A stretch of 64,000 bases of DNA from Marinobacter zhanjiangensis (GTDB lineage: Bacteria; Pseudomonadota; Gammaproteobacteria; Pseudomonadales; Oleiphilaceae): NCBI RefSeq assembly GCF_014651935.1, contig NZ_BMXV01000004.1:62001-126000 (forward strand), read 5' to 3'. The notes beneath the pieces are model-generated. The model made no database searches, was not told the origin of the DNA, and worked only from the letters and a program-made list of their open reading frames with translations. A program made the translations under genes and the position numbers. Below are positions 56,287-64,000 of this stretch, one piece after another; positions within the stretch are counted from its first letter, which is position 1, and each line of letters begins with the position of its first letter.

Positions 56287-57231
56287 TCAGATGGAAGGCG
56301 TGATGAAATCCGGTGAGATGCCGGAGCGCTCGATGCAGGAGTGGATGTCCATTCCTGCCAGGGCGCCGTGGTCCGTCACCAGCAAGGTTGCCATACCGGC
56401 GGCACGGGCGCCAAGGATATCCGTGTGCAGGGTATCGCCGACCATGAGTACACGGTGCGCGGGAATGCCGGCCAGGCGCTCAAGTACGGCGGCAAAGGCA
56501 GGCCCATAGGGCTTGCCGTAAAAGTGGGGGCTGATACCGCAGTCCACCCGGAGTTTGTGGGCAAAGAAACCGGGTTCCAGGGTCAGGCAGTCGCCCCGGG
56601 GTGCCACCAGGTCAGGGTTGGCCACCTCCAGGGGGCGTTTGCGTCGTCTCAGGCTGGCGGTCAGTTGCGCCTGCCGGGTTTCGTCCCAGTCTTCGCTGCT
56701 CAGAAAAATAAAGCCGTCGCATGCGTCCAGTTCGTGATCGGTGACTCCGGGGCGCACGGGTTGCTGCGTGACAGACGGCAGGGAGTGGCTGTCGGACCCC
56801 TGCGGGGCAATCACGCCCCAGGTGCCTTGCCGGGGTTCACGGGCCAGGGAGTCTTCCAGCAGCCAGCGGCTGGAGATGATCTGGCGTTCGGAGAGATCAA
56901 ACCCCATGCCCCGGTATTTTCCGGTCAGCGCCTGCTGGCTGGCGGTGGCGGCGTTGGACAGTATCAGCGCCGCCCTGCCACCGGCCTGCAGGGAGTTCAG
57001 TCGCTCCACCGCACCGGGAATCACCGCCGGCCCGGTGTTCAGCACACCAAAGGCATCAAACACAAAGGCGTCGAAGCGGGAAAACAGCGGTTCCAGCGAC
57101 GCCAGCCATTGGGCGCCGCCATGGCCGGCCCCGGACTCCGGTAGCTGATCGCGCAGACGCTGGTACTGGTCGAACGCCCAGGCGGGCGTCGGGGTAACCC
57201 CATCGAAGGTAATCGGATGCCTGTCTGTCAT
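56287..57231 (-). CDS. HAD-IIA-type phosphatase
   Basis: This is a 314-residue HAD hydrolase of subclass IIA (NagD/TIGR01459-like). Motif I is FVFDAFGVLNTG, motif II LILSNAATASQ, and the C-terminal motif IV is RVLMVGDTLHTDILGARAAG. The N-terminal about 50 residues are an extension before motif I. It lies 4 bp after phnE2 in one operon with a phosphonate-type ABC transporter, which suggests that it releases phosphate from the imported organophosphorus compound. The substrate is unknown. Confidence 0.88.
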   Translation of the reverse strand: MTDRHPITFDGVTPTPAWAFDQYQRLRDQLPESGAGHGGAQWLASLEPLFSRFDAFVFDAFGVLNTGPAVIPGAVERLNSLQAGGRAALILSNAATASQQALTGKYRGMGFDLSERQIISSRWLLEDSLAREPRQGTWGVIAPQGSDSHSLPSVTQQPVRPGVTDHELDACDGFIFLSSEDWDETRQAQLTASLRRRKRPLEVANPDLVAPRGDCLTLEPGFFAHKLRVDCGISPHFYGKPYGPAFAAVLERLAGIPAHRVLMVGDTLHTDILGARAAGMATLLVTDHGALAGMDIHSCIERSGISPDFITPSI

Positions 57232-57235
57232 GGGC

Positions 57236-58069
57236 TCAGATTACCGCCTGACGCACCCGGGCCGATACCCACTCGGAAATAACCACCGTCACCAGGATCA
57301 CCACGAAGATCATTGCCACCTGATTCCAGGCCAGGGTCGCCAGTGAGGCACTGAGCTGAATACCCAGACCGCCGGCACCCACCAGGCCCAGAATGGTGGA
57401 TTCGCGGATATTGATGTCCCAGCGGAACACGCTGATGCCCCAGAAGGCCGGCAGTATCTGCGGCACGATGGCATAGTCGATCACCTGGGCACCGCTGGCA
57501 CCGGTGGCGCGAACAGCCTCTACCTGGTTGAAGTCGATTTCTTCTATGGCTTCATAAAGCAGCTTGGCGACGAAGCCGATGGATCGCAGGCCGATGGCAA
57601 TCACCCCCGCCAGCAGGCCGGGTCCGATAATCGCCACCAGCAGCAGAGCCCAGATCAGCGAGTTGATGGAACGGGAGGTGACAATCAGCAGCAGGGCCAG
57701 AGGGCGCACAAACCGGGTGCTGGGGGTGGTGTTGCTGGCCGCCAGGAAGGCCACGGGCACCGCGATGGCCACCCCGATCAGGGTGCCGAGGGTGGCTATA
57801 TTGATGGTGTCCCACAGCGGCTCCCAGAGCTGGCCAATGTAACCCCAGGCAGGCGGAAACATGCGGCTGCCGATATCCATGGCCTGGTCCGGGGCGTCGC
57901 TGACAAAGGCCCAGATGGTGTTCTCGTTCATCAGCTGCCAGCAGAAGACGGTCAGTACCACCAGCAGGAACCAGCCCAGCCATTGCAGCAGGCTCTGTCT
58001 GGGGGTGCGGTACTGCCATGCCGGGCCGGAGGTAGTGTCCGTAGAGAGAGTGCCAGTCACTGAACCCAC
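57236..58069 (-). CDS. phnE: Phosphonate-type ABC transporter permease PhnE (second)
   Basis: This is a 277-residue PhnE-type permease with a long N-terminus before six membrane helices. The coupling region appears as IDFNQVEAVRATGASGAQVIDYAIVPQ, and SRSINSLIWALLLVAI and IRESTILGLVGAGGLGI are family features. Its start overlaps the first permease gene by 13 bp. Two different PhnE subunits would form a heterodimeric channel. Confidence 0.93.
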   Translation of the reverse strand: MGSVTGTLSTDTTSGPAWQYRTPRQSLLQWLGWFLLVVLTVFCWQLMNENTIWAFVSDAPDQAMDIGSRMFPPAWGYIGQLWEPLWDTINIATLGTLIGVAIAVPVAFLAASNTTPSTRFVRPLALLLIVTSRSINSLIWALLLVAIIGPGLLAGVIAIGLRSIGFVAKLLYEAIEEIDFNQVEAVRATGASGAQVIDYAIVPQILPAFWGISVFRWDINIRESTILGLVGAGGLGIQLSASLATLAWNQVAMIFVVILVTVVISEWVSARVRQAVI

Positions 58070-58872
58070 CTGCGAATGTAGGAAGAGGAGTATTCCACCA
58101 CCAGCACGATGGCGATGATGATGATCAGAATGGCGCCCGCCGAGTCATACTCGTAACGGTCGATGGCGGTATTCAGGGTGGCGCCGATACCGCCGGCGCC
58201 GACAATGCCGATCACCGCCGACTCCCGGAAGTTGATATCCAGCCGGTACAGGGACAGCCCCACCAGTCTTGGCATGACCTGCGGCTGAACCGCATAGTTG
58301 ACCACTTGCCACCAGCTGGCGCCAGTCGCGCGAATGGCCTCGATCTGGCTGCCGTCGCAGGCTTCGATATCCTCGGCCAGCAGTTTCGACAGGAAACCGA
58401 TACTGGCAAAGGCCAGGGTCAGGAAGCCGGCAAAGGGCCCGAACCCGAACATGGCCACCAGCAGAATGGCGATGATGATTTCCTGAAACGACCGGGACAG
58501 GGTAATAATGCCTCGGCAGGCGAGATAGACCGGCGCCGGTGCCAGGTTGCGGGCGGCACCGATGCCGATAGGCACAGATACCAGAACGCCGGCGACCGTT
58601 GACGTGAGTGTCATGGTCAGGCTTTCGATCAGCCCCGCCCGAATGTCGTGCCAGCGGGTGGTGAAATCCGGAAGCAGAAAGCCTTCTACAAATTTCCAGC
58701 CCCGGTCCAGCCCCATGTACACCCGCTGCCAGTCAATCTCGATGCTTTGCATGGCAAGCACCAGGTAGATCAGTGCACCCGTATAGATCACCCGGCGCCA
58801 TACGGTGTGGGTGAACAGTACCGGCGGGCGCTTCCAGCGGGTGGGGAACGGTTGAGCGTGCTGCGCCTGCAT
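58057..58872 (-). CDS. phnE: Phosphonate-type ABC transporter permease PhnE (first)
   Basis: This is a 271-residue PhnE permease with about six membrane helices. Key parts are LTSTVAGVLVSVPIGIGAARN, LSRSFQEIIIAILLVAMFG, the EAA-type loop SQIEAIRATGASWWQVVNYA and FRESAVIGIVGAGGIGATL. It begins directly after the phnC stop (TAGATG) and overlaps the second permease gene by 13 bp. It forms the membrane channel with its paralogue. Confidence 0.93.
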   Translation of the reverse strand: MQAQHAQPFPTRWKRPPVLFTHTVWRRVIYTGALIYLVLAMQSIEIDWQRVYMGLDRGWKFVEGFLLPDFTTRWHDIRAGLIESLTMTLTSTVAGVLVSVPIGIGAARNLAPAPVYLACRGIITLSRSFQEIIIAILLVAMFGFGPFAGFLTLAFASIGFLSKLLAEDIEACDGSQIEAIRATGASWWQVVNYAVQPQVMPRLVGLSLYRLDINFRESAVIGIVGAGGIGATLNTAIDRYEYDSAGAILIIIIAIVLVVEYSSSYIRRWVQ

Positions 58873-59688
58873 CTAGATGCCCTCCGCCAGGTCCACTTCC
58901 GGGGTCCGGGGCGCTTCATCGGTCGCCTCTTCGCCCCGCATCTGGTTCCAGTCCTCGTCGCCGTAGATACGGGTCAGCACCGCATCGGTGAGGCCGGTCG
59001 GCGGGCCGTCATAGACCACCTTGCCGGCCTGCAGGCCGATGATCCGGTCGGTGAACTGCTGGGCCAGCATCACATCGTGAATGTTGATAATGGCCGGCAG
59101 GTTGCGCTCACGGCAGGCAGTGCCGATCAGGCGCATGATCTGGCGGGAGGTTTTCGGATCCAGGGAGGCAGTGGGTTCGTCCACCAGCAACAGCTCCGGG
59201 TCCTGTTCCAGCGCCCGGGCAATACCCACCCGCTGGCGCTGGCCACCGGACAGGGCATCGGCCCGTTTGTTGAAGTGTTGCGACAGGCCCACCTGCTCCA
59301 GCAGCGCGAGCGCCCTGGACACGTCCTCCGGCGAATAGCGGCGCAGGAACGAACGCCAGGCCGGCACGTAGCCGAGCCGGCCGGACAGTACGTTCTCCAT
59401 CACCGTCAAACGCTCCACCAGGGCGTATTCCTGGAAAATCATGCCGATCCGCCGGCGGGCGCGGCGCAATGCCCGGCCCTGGAGCCGGGCAAGGTCCGTG
59501 TCACCCAGGGTGATGGTGCCTTCGGTAGGCTCCACCAGCCGGTTGATGCAGCGGATCAGGGTGGACTTTCCCGCCCCGGAAGGGCCGATCAGCCCCACCA
59601 CTTGGCCAGCCGGTACCTCGAAGCTGACCTGGCTCAGGGCGGTGTCGCCGGTGGCGTAGGTTTTGGACAGTTTGTCGAGTTTAAGCAC
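58873..59688 (-). CDS. phnC: Phosphonate-type ABC transporter ATP-binding protein PhnC
   Basis: This 271-residue ATPase powers the phn-type importer. It shows Walker [10 protein letters not shown] at 35-43, the Q-loop in [16 protein letters not shown], the signature [15 protein letters not shown] at 146-160, and Walker [14 protein letters not shown]. The pattern [17 protein letters not shown] is characteristic of PhnC. It lies 54 bp after phnD and touches the first phnE gene. Confidence 0.95.
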   Translation of the reverse strand: MLKLDKLSKTYATGDTALSQVSFEVPAGQVVGLIGPSGAGKSTLIRCINRLVEPTEGTITLGDTDLARLQGRALRRARRRIGMIFQEYALVERLTVMENVLSGRLGYVPAWRSFLRRYSPEDVSRALALLEQVGLSQHFNKRADALSGGQRQRVGIARALEQDPELLLVDEPTASLDPKTSRQIMRLIGTACRERNLPAIINIHDVMLAQQFTDRIIGLQAGKVVYDGPPTGLTDAVLTRIYGDEDWNQMRGEEATDEAPRTPEVDLAEGI

Positions 59689-59742
59689 TAGTGTCCCTTT
59701 GGGTTAATTCGTTGACCTACTGCGAGACGATGGCCTCACCGC

Positions 59743-60690
59743 TTATTGGCAGGCGTATTCAACGCCGTTGGCAGCGTCGATCTTGCGGATGACTTCCCAG
59801 TGTTCCTTGAAGGTAATGGGAATGAACTGTGCCTCGCCGGACTTGGAGAACTCTTCCTCCAGAGCGGTACCCTCCCAGTCGAAGGAGAAGAACGCGTCCT
59901 TGATGTCTTCCTGCAGTTCCGGCTTCAGGTTGTAGGCCAGACCATAGGCAGTAGTCGGGAAGGTCTGGGATGTATAAATGGTATTGATCTGGTCTTCGCT
60001 GACCACGTCGCGGCTCAGCATGCGGTTGAGAACCGAGTTGGCAATGGCGGCGGCCTGATAGTCCTGGTTGGCCACACCCAGGATGGAGTTGTCATGCTTG
60101 CCGGAGAACACCGGCTCGAAGTCTTCCCCCGGGACCATGTTGTAATCTGCCTTGAGGATGGCAGAGGGGGCCTTGAAGCCGGAGTTGGAGGTCTGGGAGG
60201 TAAAGGCGAGTTCCCCACCCTTTATATCTTTTACCTCATCGATGCCGGAATCCGGATGGGTGATGATTTCCATCTCGTAGCCGAAGGAGCCGTCTTCCGC
60301 CGCCATCATGGCGAAGGGCCGCAAACCGGCACAGGCCACTGCCAGAGGGTTGGAACCGGTGTTGAAGCCGGCAATGTGCAGGCGCCCGGCGCGCATGGCC
60401 TCGATCTGCGCCGCGTTGGACTGGACCGGGAAGAACTGGACTTTCTTGCCGGTGGCATCGGACAGATGGTCCAGGAACTCGGACCAGACTTCCCGGTAAA
60501 CGGCCGGGTCTTCCACCGGGGTGTAGGCAAAGATCAGGGTGGAGGGGTCAACGTGCTTTGACTCGTCAGCAGGAATGTCGGCGACCAGGTCACCATCGCT
60601 GTCCTGGTAACGGCTGTCGAGCGTGAAATCCGCCTGGGCAGCGATGGGCAGCAACAGGGAAAGACAGGTCACTAACTTGAGCTTGTTCAT
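59743..60690 (-). CDS. phnD: Phosphonate-type ABC transporter substrate-binding protein PhnD
   Basis: This is a 315-residue periplasmic binding protein of the PhnD/phosphite-binding group: signal peptide to QAD (residues 1-20), then STLIFAYTPVEDPAVYREVW, FFPVQSNAAQIEAMRAGRLH, GFNTGSNPLAVACAGLRPFA and LAFTSQTSNSGFKAPSAIL. The ligand may be phosphonate, phosphite or a related ester; no C-P lyase, ptxD or phnWX gene is nearby to decide. It is the first gene of the operon, with AAGGAG before the ATG and a PHO box 55 bp upstream. Confidence 0.94.
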   Translation of the reverse strand: MNKLKLVTCLSLLLPIAAQADFTLDSRYQDSDGDLVADIPADESKHVDPSTLIFAYTPVEDPAVYREVWSEFLDHLSDATGKKVQFFPVQSNAAQIEAMRAGRLHIAGFNTGSNPLAVACAGLRPFAMMAAEDGSFGYEMEIITHPDSGIDEVKDIKGGELAFTSQTSNSGFKAPSAILKADYNMVPGEDFEPVFSGKHDNSILGVANQDYQAAAIANSVLNRMLSRDVVSEDQINTIYTSQTFPTTAYGLAYNLKPELQEDIKDAFFSFDWEGTALEEEFSKSGEAQFIPITFKEHWEVIRKIDAANGVEYACQ

Positions 60691-60744
60691 CGTCGGACTC
60701 CTTGTGGTTTCGGGAAGATACAGTCCCGAAAGTAAGGCAATCCG

Positions 60745-60762
60745 ATGATGGTTTTATGACAG
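60745..60762 (-). promoter_or_regulatory. PHO box upstream of phnD
   Basis: On the minus strand the sequence reads CTGTCATAAAACCATCAT, two 7-base direct repeats with 4 bp between, close to the PhoB consensus CTGTCAT-A(A/T)A(A/T)-CTGTCA(T/C). A weak -10 element (TACTTT) starts 10 bp downstream, the standard spacing. It predicts PhoBR control of the phnDCEE-HAD-BASS operon in low phosphate. Confidence 0.8.
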
Positions 60763-60790
60763 TCAGAACTGTAAGGCTACAGTTCTGACT
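60761..60790. repeat. Perfect 13-bp inverted repeat next to the phnD PHO box
   Basis: AGTCAGAACTGTA (60761-60773) and its exact complement (60778-60790) flank the spacer AGGC. The dyad overlaps the PHO box by two bases and lies 48 bp after the yciA-like stop. No T-run follows on the minus strand, so it could be either a stem that ends the thioesterase message or a binding site for a second regulator of phnD. Confidence 0.7.
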
Positions 60791-60837
60791 TTCCTGTGCT
60801 GCCAGTAATATAGAGGGGCGCTGTAAACAGCCGGGGG

Positions 60838-61242
60838 TCAGTGTGCCTGCTCGGGCACCTCACGGATGCGGCCATGTTCGTCAATGGCCACGTACACGAA
60901 CAGGCCCTCGGTCACCTTGCGGGAGCCCTTGTTGTGACGGTCACGTGTCCAGACTTCGACATGAATCTTCATGGAACTGCGGCCAATATCCACCAGCTCG
61001 CAATAGCAGCCCACCTGGGCGCCAATGCGCAGGGGCGAGAGAAATTCCATGCGATCCATGGCTACGGTGGCATTGCGGCCCTGTGATATCCGGCCCGCCA
61101 GGGTGCCGGCGGCAGTATCCATCTGTTGCACCAGCCAGCCGGCATAAACGTCGCCGTTGGCGTTGGTATCAGCGGGCAGGGGAACCAGCTGAATCATCAG
61201 TTCGCCGCGGGGCTCGGGCCTGTCGTCGTCATAGTCAGTCAT
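60838..61242 (-). CDS. YciA-type acyl-CoA thioesterase
   Basis: This 134-residue hot-dog-fold protein resembles YciA, which hydrolyses a broad range of acyl-CoAs in the cytoplasm. It shows TNANGDVYAGWLVQQMDTAA, the helix carrying the catalytic Asp region, followed by MDRMEFLSPLRIGAQVGCY and VTEGLFVYVAIDEHGRIREV. Length equals the family norm. It is probably a single gene, with no functional tie to the flanking phosphorus genes. Confidence 0.92.
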   Translation of the reverse strand: MTDYDDDRPEPRGELMIQLVPLPADTNANGDVYAGWLVQQMDTAAGTLAGRISQGRNATVAMDRMEFLSPLRIGAQVGCYCELVDIGRSSMKIHVEVWTRDRHNKGSRKVTEGLFVYVAIDEHGRIREVPEQAH

Positions 61243-61349
61243 TGGGCGCTACCTATGTTCTTATTAATCTGATTATTTGCTGAGCATGGTATTCATCATA
61301 CCGACGCGTGCAAGTGAAAGTGACAGATAAGTGGAAATTTATCCTGCGG

Positions 61350-61367
61350 GTGTAACAAAGTTGTCAC
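61350..61367 (+). promoter_or_regulatory. PHO box and -10 element upstream of pstS
   Basis: GTGTAACAAAGTTGTCAC is a fair PhoB site (two 7-mers separated by AAAG). TAGGAT at 61378-61383 lies 10 bp after it and can serve as the -10 element. This is the expected arrangement for a phosphate-starvation promoter driving pst. Confidence 0.72.
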
Positions 61368-61443
61368 AGAGGACCCCTAGGATGCAGTCATCGGTGGAAC
61401 ACATCCGACGAAACGTCCAACCAAGAAATGGAGATATGACGTG

Positions 61444-62484
61444 ATGAAACTGAACAAGACACTCGCAACTGTCACGCTGGCCGGCGCCGTAGCCGCCATG
61501 TCCGCACCGGCCATGGCCCGCGACACCATCAGCATCGTGGGTTCTTCCACGGTTTACCCGTTCGCGACGGTTGTTGCTGAGCGTTTCGGTACCAGCTCAG
61601 AATTCCCTACTCCGAAGATCGAGTCCACCGGTTCCGGTGGCGGCCTGAAGATCTTCTGCCAGGGTATCGGTACCCAGCATCCGGATATCACCAACGCTTC
61701 CCGTCGCATGAAACCTTCAGAGTTTGAACTCTGCCAGGGCAACGGCGTTGAGGAAATCACCGAGTTCCGTATCGGTTCCGACGGTATCGTACTTGCCAGT
61801 TCCGCAGAAGCTGAGCACATGGACCTGACCCTGGAGCAACTGTTCCTGGCCCTGGGCGAGAAAGTTCCCCAGGATGGTGAGTGGGTTATGAACCCGCACA
61901 AGACCTGGAGCGATGTCGATTCCAGCCTGCCGAACAAGCCGATCCGCGTAATGGGTCCGCCCCCGACTTCTGGTACCCGTGACTCTTTCAACGAGCTGGC
62001 GCTGGCCGGTGGTTGTGACGAGCTTCCGGAAGCTGCCGACCTCAGCGAAGACGAGCATGGCGCTATCTGTGAAAGCATTCGTGAAGACGGTGCCTTCATT
62101 GAAGCCGGTGAGAACGACAACCTGATCGTTCAGAAGCTGATCGGCGACAAGGACATGTACGGCGTCTTCGGTTACAGCTTCCTGGAAGAAAACGCCGACC
62201 GTCTGCAGGCTGCTGCGATCAACGGTGTTGAGCCGGAGCCCGAGCTGATTGCCCAGGACAAGTACCCGATTGCACGTTCCATGTTCTTCTATGTAAAGAA
62301 GGCCCATCTGGGTGTGGTGCCGGGCATCGACGACTATGTTGCCGAGTTTGTCAGCCCCCGCGCTATGGGCCCGAACGGGTACCTGAAAGACGTTGGTCTG
62401 ATCGTGCCGACTCGAGATTCGCTGATGGCTCTCCAGGACAAGGTTGACAACATGCCCAACCTGACTCTGGACGAACTGAAGTAA
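61444..62484 (+). CDS. pstS: Phosphate-binding protein PstS
   Basis: This 346-residue PstS-type protein binds phosphate in the periplasm for the high-affinity Pst importer. It has a signal peptide (to APAMARD), the phosphate-site motif ISIVGSSTVYPFATVVAERF near residue 30, ESTGSGGGLKIFCQGIG and PPPTSGTRDSFNELAL. GGAGAT lies 8 bp before the ATG at 61444; GTG at 61441 is also in frame. It is the longer PstS class common in marine Gammaproteobacteria. It is followed by a hairpin and pstC. Confidence 0.94.
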   Translation: MKLNKTLATVTLAGAVAAMSAPAMARDTISIVGSSTVYPFATVVAERFGTSSEFPTPKIESTGSGGGLKIFCQGIGTQHPDITNASRRMKPSEFELCQGNGVEEITEFRIGSDGIVLASSAEAEHMDLTLEQLFLALGEKVPQDGEWVMNPHKTWSDVDSSLPNKPIRVMGPPPTSGTRDSFNELALAGGCDELPEAADLSEDEHGAICESIREDGAFIEAGENDNLIVQKLIGDKDMYGVFGYSFLEENADRLQAAAINGVEPEPELIAQDKYPIARSMFFYVKKAHLGVVPGIDDYVAEFVSPRAMGPNGYLKDVGLIVPTRDSLMALQDKVDNMPNLTLDELK

Positions 62485-62507
62485 ACCGGGAACACTTCGG
62501 TTTAAGC

Positions 62508-62537
62508 AGAGTGCAGGTCTTCCGGGGCCTGCACTCT
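62508..62537 (+). terminator. Stem-loop between pstS and pstC
   Basis: AGAGTGCAGG pairs perfectly with CCTGCACTCT around a 10-nt loop; outer bases GC..GC extend it with a bulge. Only a short T stretch follows. It probably ends a share of transcripts after pstS so that the binding protein outnumbers the permease. Confidence 0.65.
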
Positions 62538-62624
62538 TCTGCGTTTGTATAGACAGTTGAAGTGAATTGCAGTTTCGAAACCAGTAAACTTCGCTCAAAT
62601 TTGTAGTGAAAGACAGGAATTCTC

Positions 62625-64000
62625 ATGCAACCGGCAAACCTGCTTTTATTGACGATTGTGCTGGCGATGGTCGCCTACGGTCTGGGCTATGCCCGTTCCC
62701 GGGCCCTGGCCGCGCCGCTTGGTGGTGTGCGCCACCTGAAGTCGTTGCCTGGCTACTATGGCGTTCGCGCGGCCGTCTGGTGCGGCCTTCCGGCGCTGAT
62801 CATTCTCGCCTTGTGGGCCGTCTTTGAAGGCAAGGTGATTCAGATGATGGTGATTGGTTCACTGCCAGCAGACGTGGTGCCCGACTCGGCCGGCGAGGCC
62901 AGCCTGCTGATGAGCAGGATCCAGAACGTCGCTAACGGGTCGCTACCACCGGCCATGGTTGACGGGCCGGTTGCCGGGGCGGCGGATTTGCTTAAATCGC
63001 TCCAGGCCCAGAGCCGGACGTATATGACGGGGCTGGTTATTTCCGTGGCGTTGCTCGCGGGTTTTCTTGGCTGGATCCGTATTCGGCCCCGGCTCAATGC
63101 CCGTAAGCAGGTGGAAGCGGTTCTTCGCGGGTTTTTCTTTACCTGCGCGGGTGTGGCCATTCTGACCACTGCTGGCATTGTCTTCTCGGTGGCCTTTGAA
63201 ACGTTCCGGTTTTTCGAGAGGGTGCCGTTTCTGGAGTTTTTCTTCGGCACGTCCTGGAGCCCGCAGACAGCGTTACGGACGGATCAGGTGGCCGCCGAGG
63301 GAGCTTTCGGTATGGTCCCCCTGTTTACCGGCACACTGTTGATTTCCGCCATTGCGTTACTGGTAGCTGTCCCGGTGGGGCTGCTGTCGGCTATTTACCT
63401 GTCTGAATATGCCAACAAACATGTGCGCAGCGTGGCCAAGCCGTTACTGGAGATGCTGGCGGGTATTCCGACGGTTGTTTACGGCTTCTTTGCGGCTCTG
63501 ACCGTGGCGCCGTTTATTGCCGACCTGGCGCCAGCCATCGGCCTTGAGGCCTCGTCCCAGAGCGCCCTTGCGGCCGGACTGGTAATGGGGATCATGATTA
63601 TCCCGTTTGTGTCCTCGTTGTCAGACGATGTTATCAATGCCGTGCCACAGACCATGAGAGACGGGTCGCTTGCCCTGGGGGCTACCCAGTCCGAGACCAT
63701 GGTCAAGGTGATCTTCCCGGCGGCCCTGCCCGGCATTATGGGGGGTATCCTGCTGGCGGCTTCCCGGGCGATTGGCGAAACCATGATTGTGGTGATGGCG
63801 GCGGGCCTGGCGGCCAACCTGACCGCGAACCCGCTGGAAACGGTTACCACGGTCACGGTGCAGATTGTCACCCTGCTGACCGGTGACCAGGAGTTTGACA
63901 GTGCCAAGACCCTGGCCGCGTTCGCGCTGGGTGCCATGCTCTTCCTCTCGACACTGCTGCTCAACGTGGTTGCCCTGAAAATTGTCCGCAAATATCGGGA
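62625..64000 (+). CDS. pstC: Phosphate ABC transporter permease PstC, 5' part
   Basis: The gene runs off the right edge; 458 codons are visible without a stop. It encodes a long PstC permease: an N-terminal extension with two or three membrane helices and a periplasmic loop (about 1-200), then the usual core FFGTSWSPQTA, GMVPLFTGTLLISAIALLVA, LLSAIYLSEYANKHVR, EMLAGIPTVVYGFFA, ALGATQSETMVKVIFPAALPG and AIGETMIVVMAAG. AGGA precedes the ATG. Long PstC forms occur in marine Gammaproteobacteria. pstA and pstB are expected next, outside the window. Confidence 0.94.
   Translation, partial: MQPANLLLLTIVLAMVAYGLGYARSRALAAPLGGVRHLKSLPGYYGVRAAVWCGLPALIILALWAVFEGKVIQMMVIGSLPADVVPDSAGEASLLMSRIQNVANGSLPPAMVDGPVAGAADLLKSLQAQSRTYMTGLVISVALLAGFLGWIRIRPRLNARKQVEAVLRGFFFTCAGVAILTTAGIVFSVAFETFRFFERVPFLEFFFGTSWSPQTALRTDQVAAEGAFGMVPLFTGTLLISAIALLVAVPVGLLSAIYLSEYANKHVRSVAKPLLEMLAGIPTVVYGFFAALTVAPFIADLAPAIGLEASSQSALAAGLVMGIMIIPFVSSLSDDVINAVPQTMRDGSLALGATQSETMVKVIFPAALPGIMGGILLAASRAIGETMIVVMAAGLAANLTANPLETVTTVTVQIVTLLTGDQEFDSAKTLAAFALGAMLFLSTLLLNVVALKIVRKYR

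Overview
The window looks like a chromosomal segment of a marine gammaproteobacterium, most likely Marinobacter or a close relative. That assignment is inferred from gene content and the high-GC codon style, not from a marker gene. No rRNA, tRNA or CRISPR array was seen, and no IS transposase was recognised.

Region 1 (1-22.8 kb, + strand) is a type VI secretion (T6SS) gene cluster: tssM (3' part only), tagF, pppA, tssA, tssB, two consecutive tssC paralogues, tagJ, tssE, tssF, tssG, tssH/clpV, hcp and vgrG. It ends with two unrecognised VgrG-linked genes and a 1347-residue RHS effector. The RHS core ends at a DPLGL motif, after which base composition drops and a glycine-rich, membrane-type toxin tip begins. 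A small membrane protein gene overlaps the RHS stop through a TTG start and is the obvious immunity candidate. It is followed by a second membrane ORF and two decayed fragments (22.8-24.0 kb).

Region 2 (24-43.9 kb) is mostly housekeeping: a large MscS/MscK-type channel, a 3-hydroxyisobutyryl-CoA hydrolase-like protein, a cytochrome c, PpnN, ThiI, a DUF218 protein, a histone-deacetylase-family protein, a succinate-semialdehyde dehydrogenase-type enzyme, UvrD, a TsdBA-type thiosulfate dehydrogenase pair, a DksA-like zinc-finger protein, a SulP transporter with a tandem universal stress protein, and a patatin-like phospholipase.

Region 3 (44-55.3 kb) is an arsenic island. One arm, on the minus strand, runs arsH, acr3, aioB, aioA (reduced-arsenic detoxification, export and arsenite oxidation). 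The divergent arm starts with an ArsC-ArsR fusion (arsenate reductase joined to arsenic repressor), then the arsenate-linked GAPDH and ArsJ (export of arsenate as 1-arseno-3-phosphoglycerate). A ZIP metal transporter, a small thioredoxin-fold protein with a DUF318 permease, and an ECF sigma factor with a cysteine-rich tail follow.

Region 4 (55.3-64 kb) is phosphorus scavenging: a minus-strand operon phnD-phnC-phnE-phnE-HAD phosphatase-BASS permease, preceded by a good PHO box, then a YciA-type thioesterase, then pstS (with its own PHO box) and the start of pstC, which runs off the window. The last gene of the phn operon is an arsenic-resistance-type BASS permease only 18 bp behind the HAD gene. 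This links phosphate starvation to arsenic handling.
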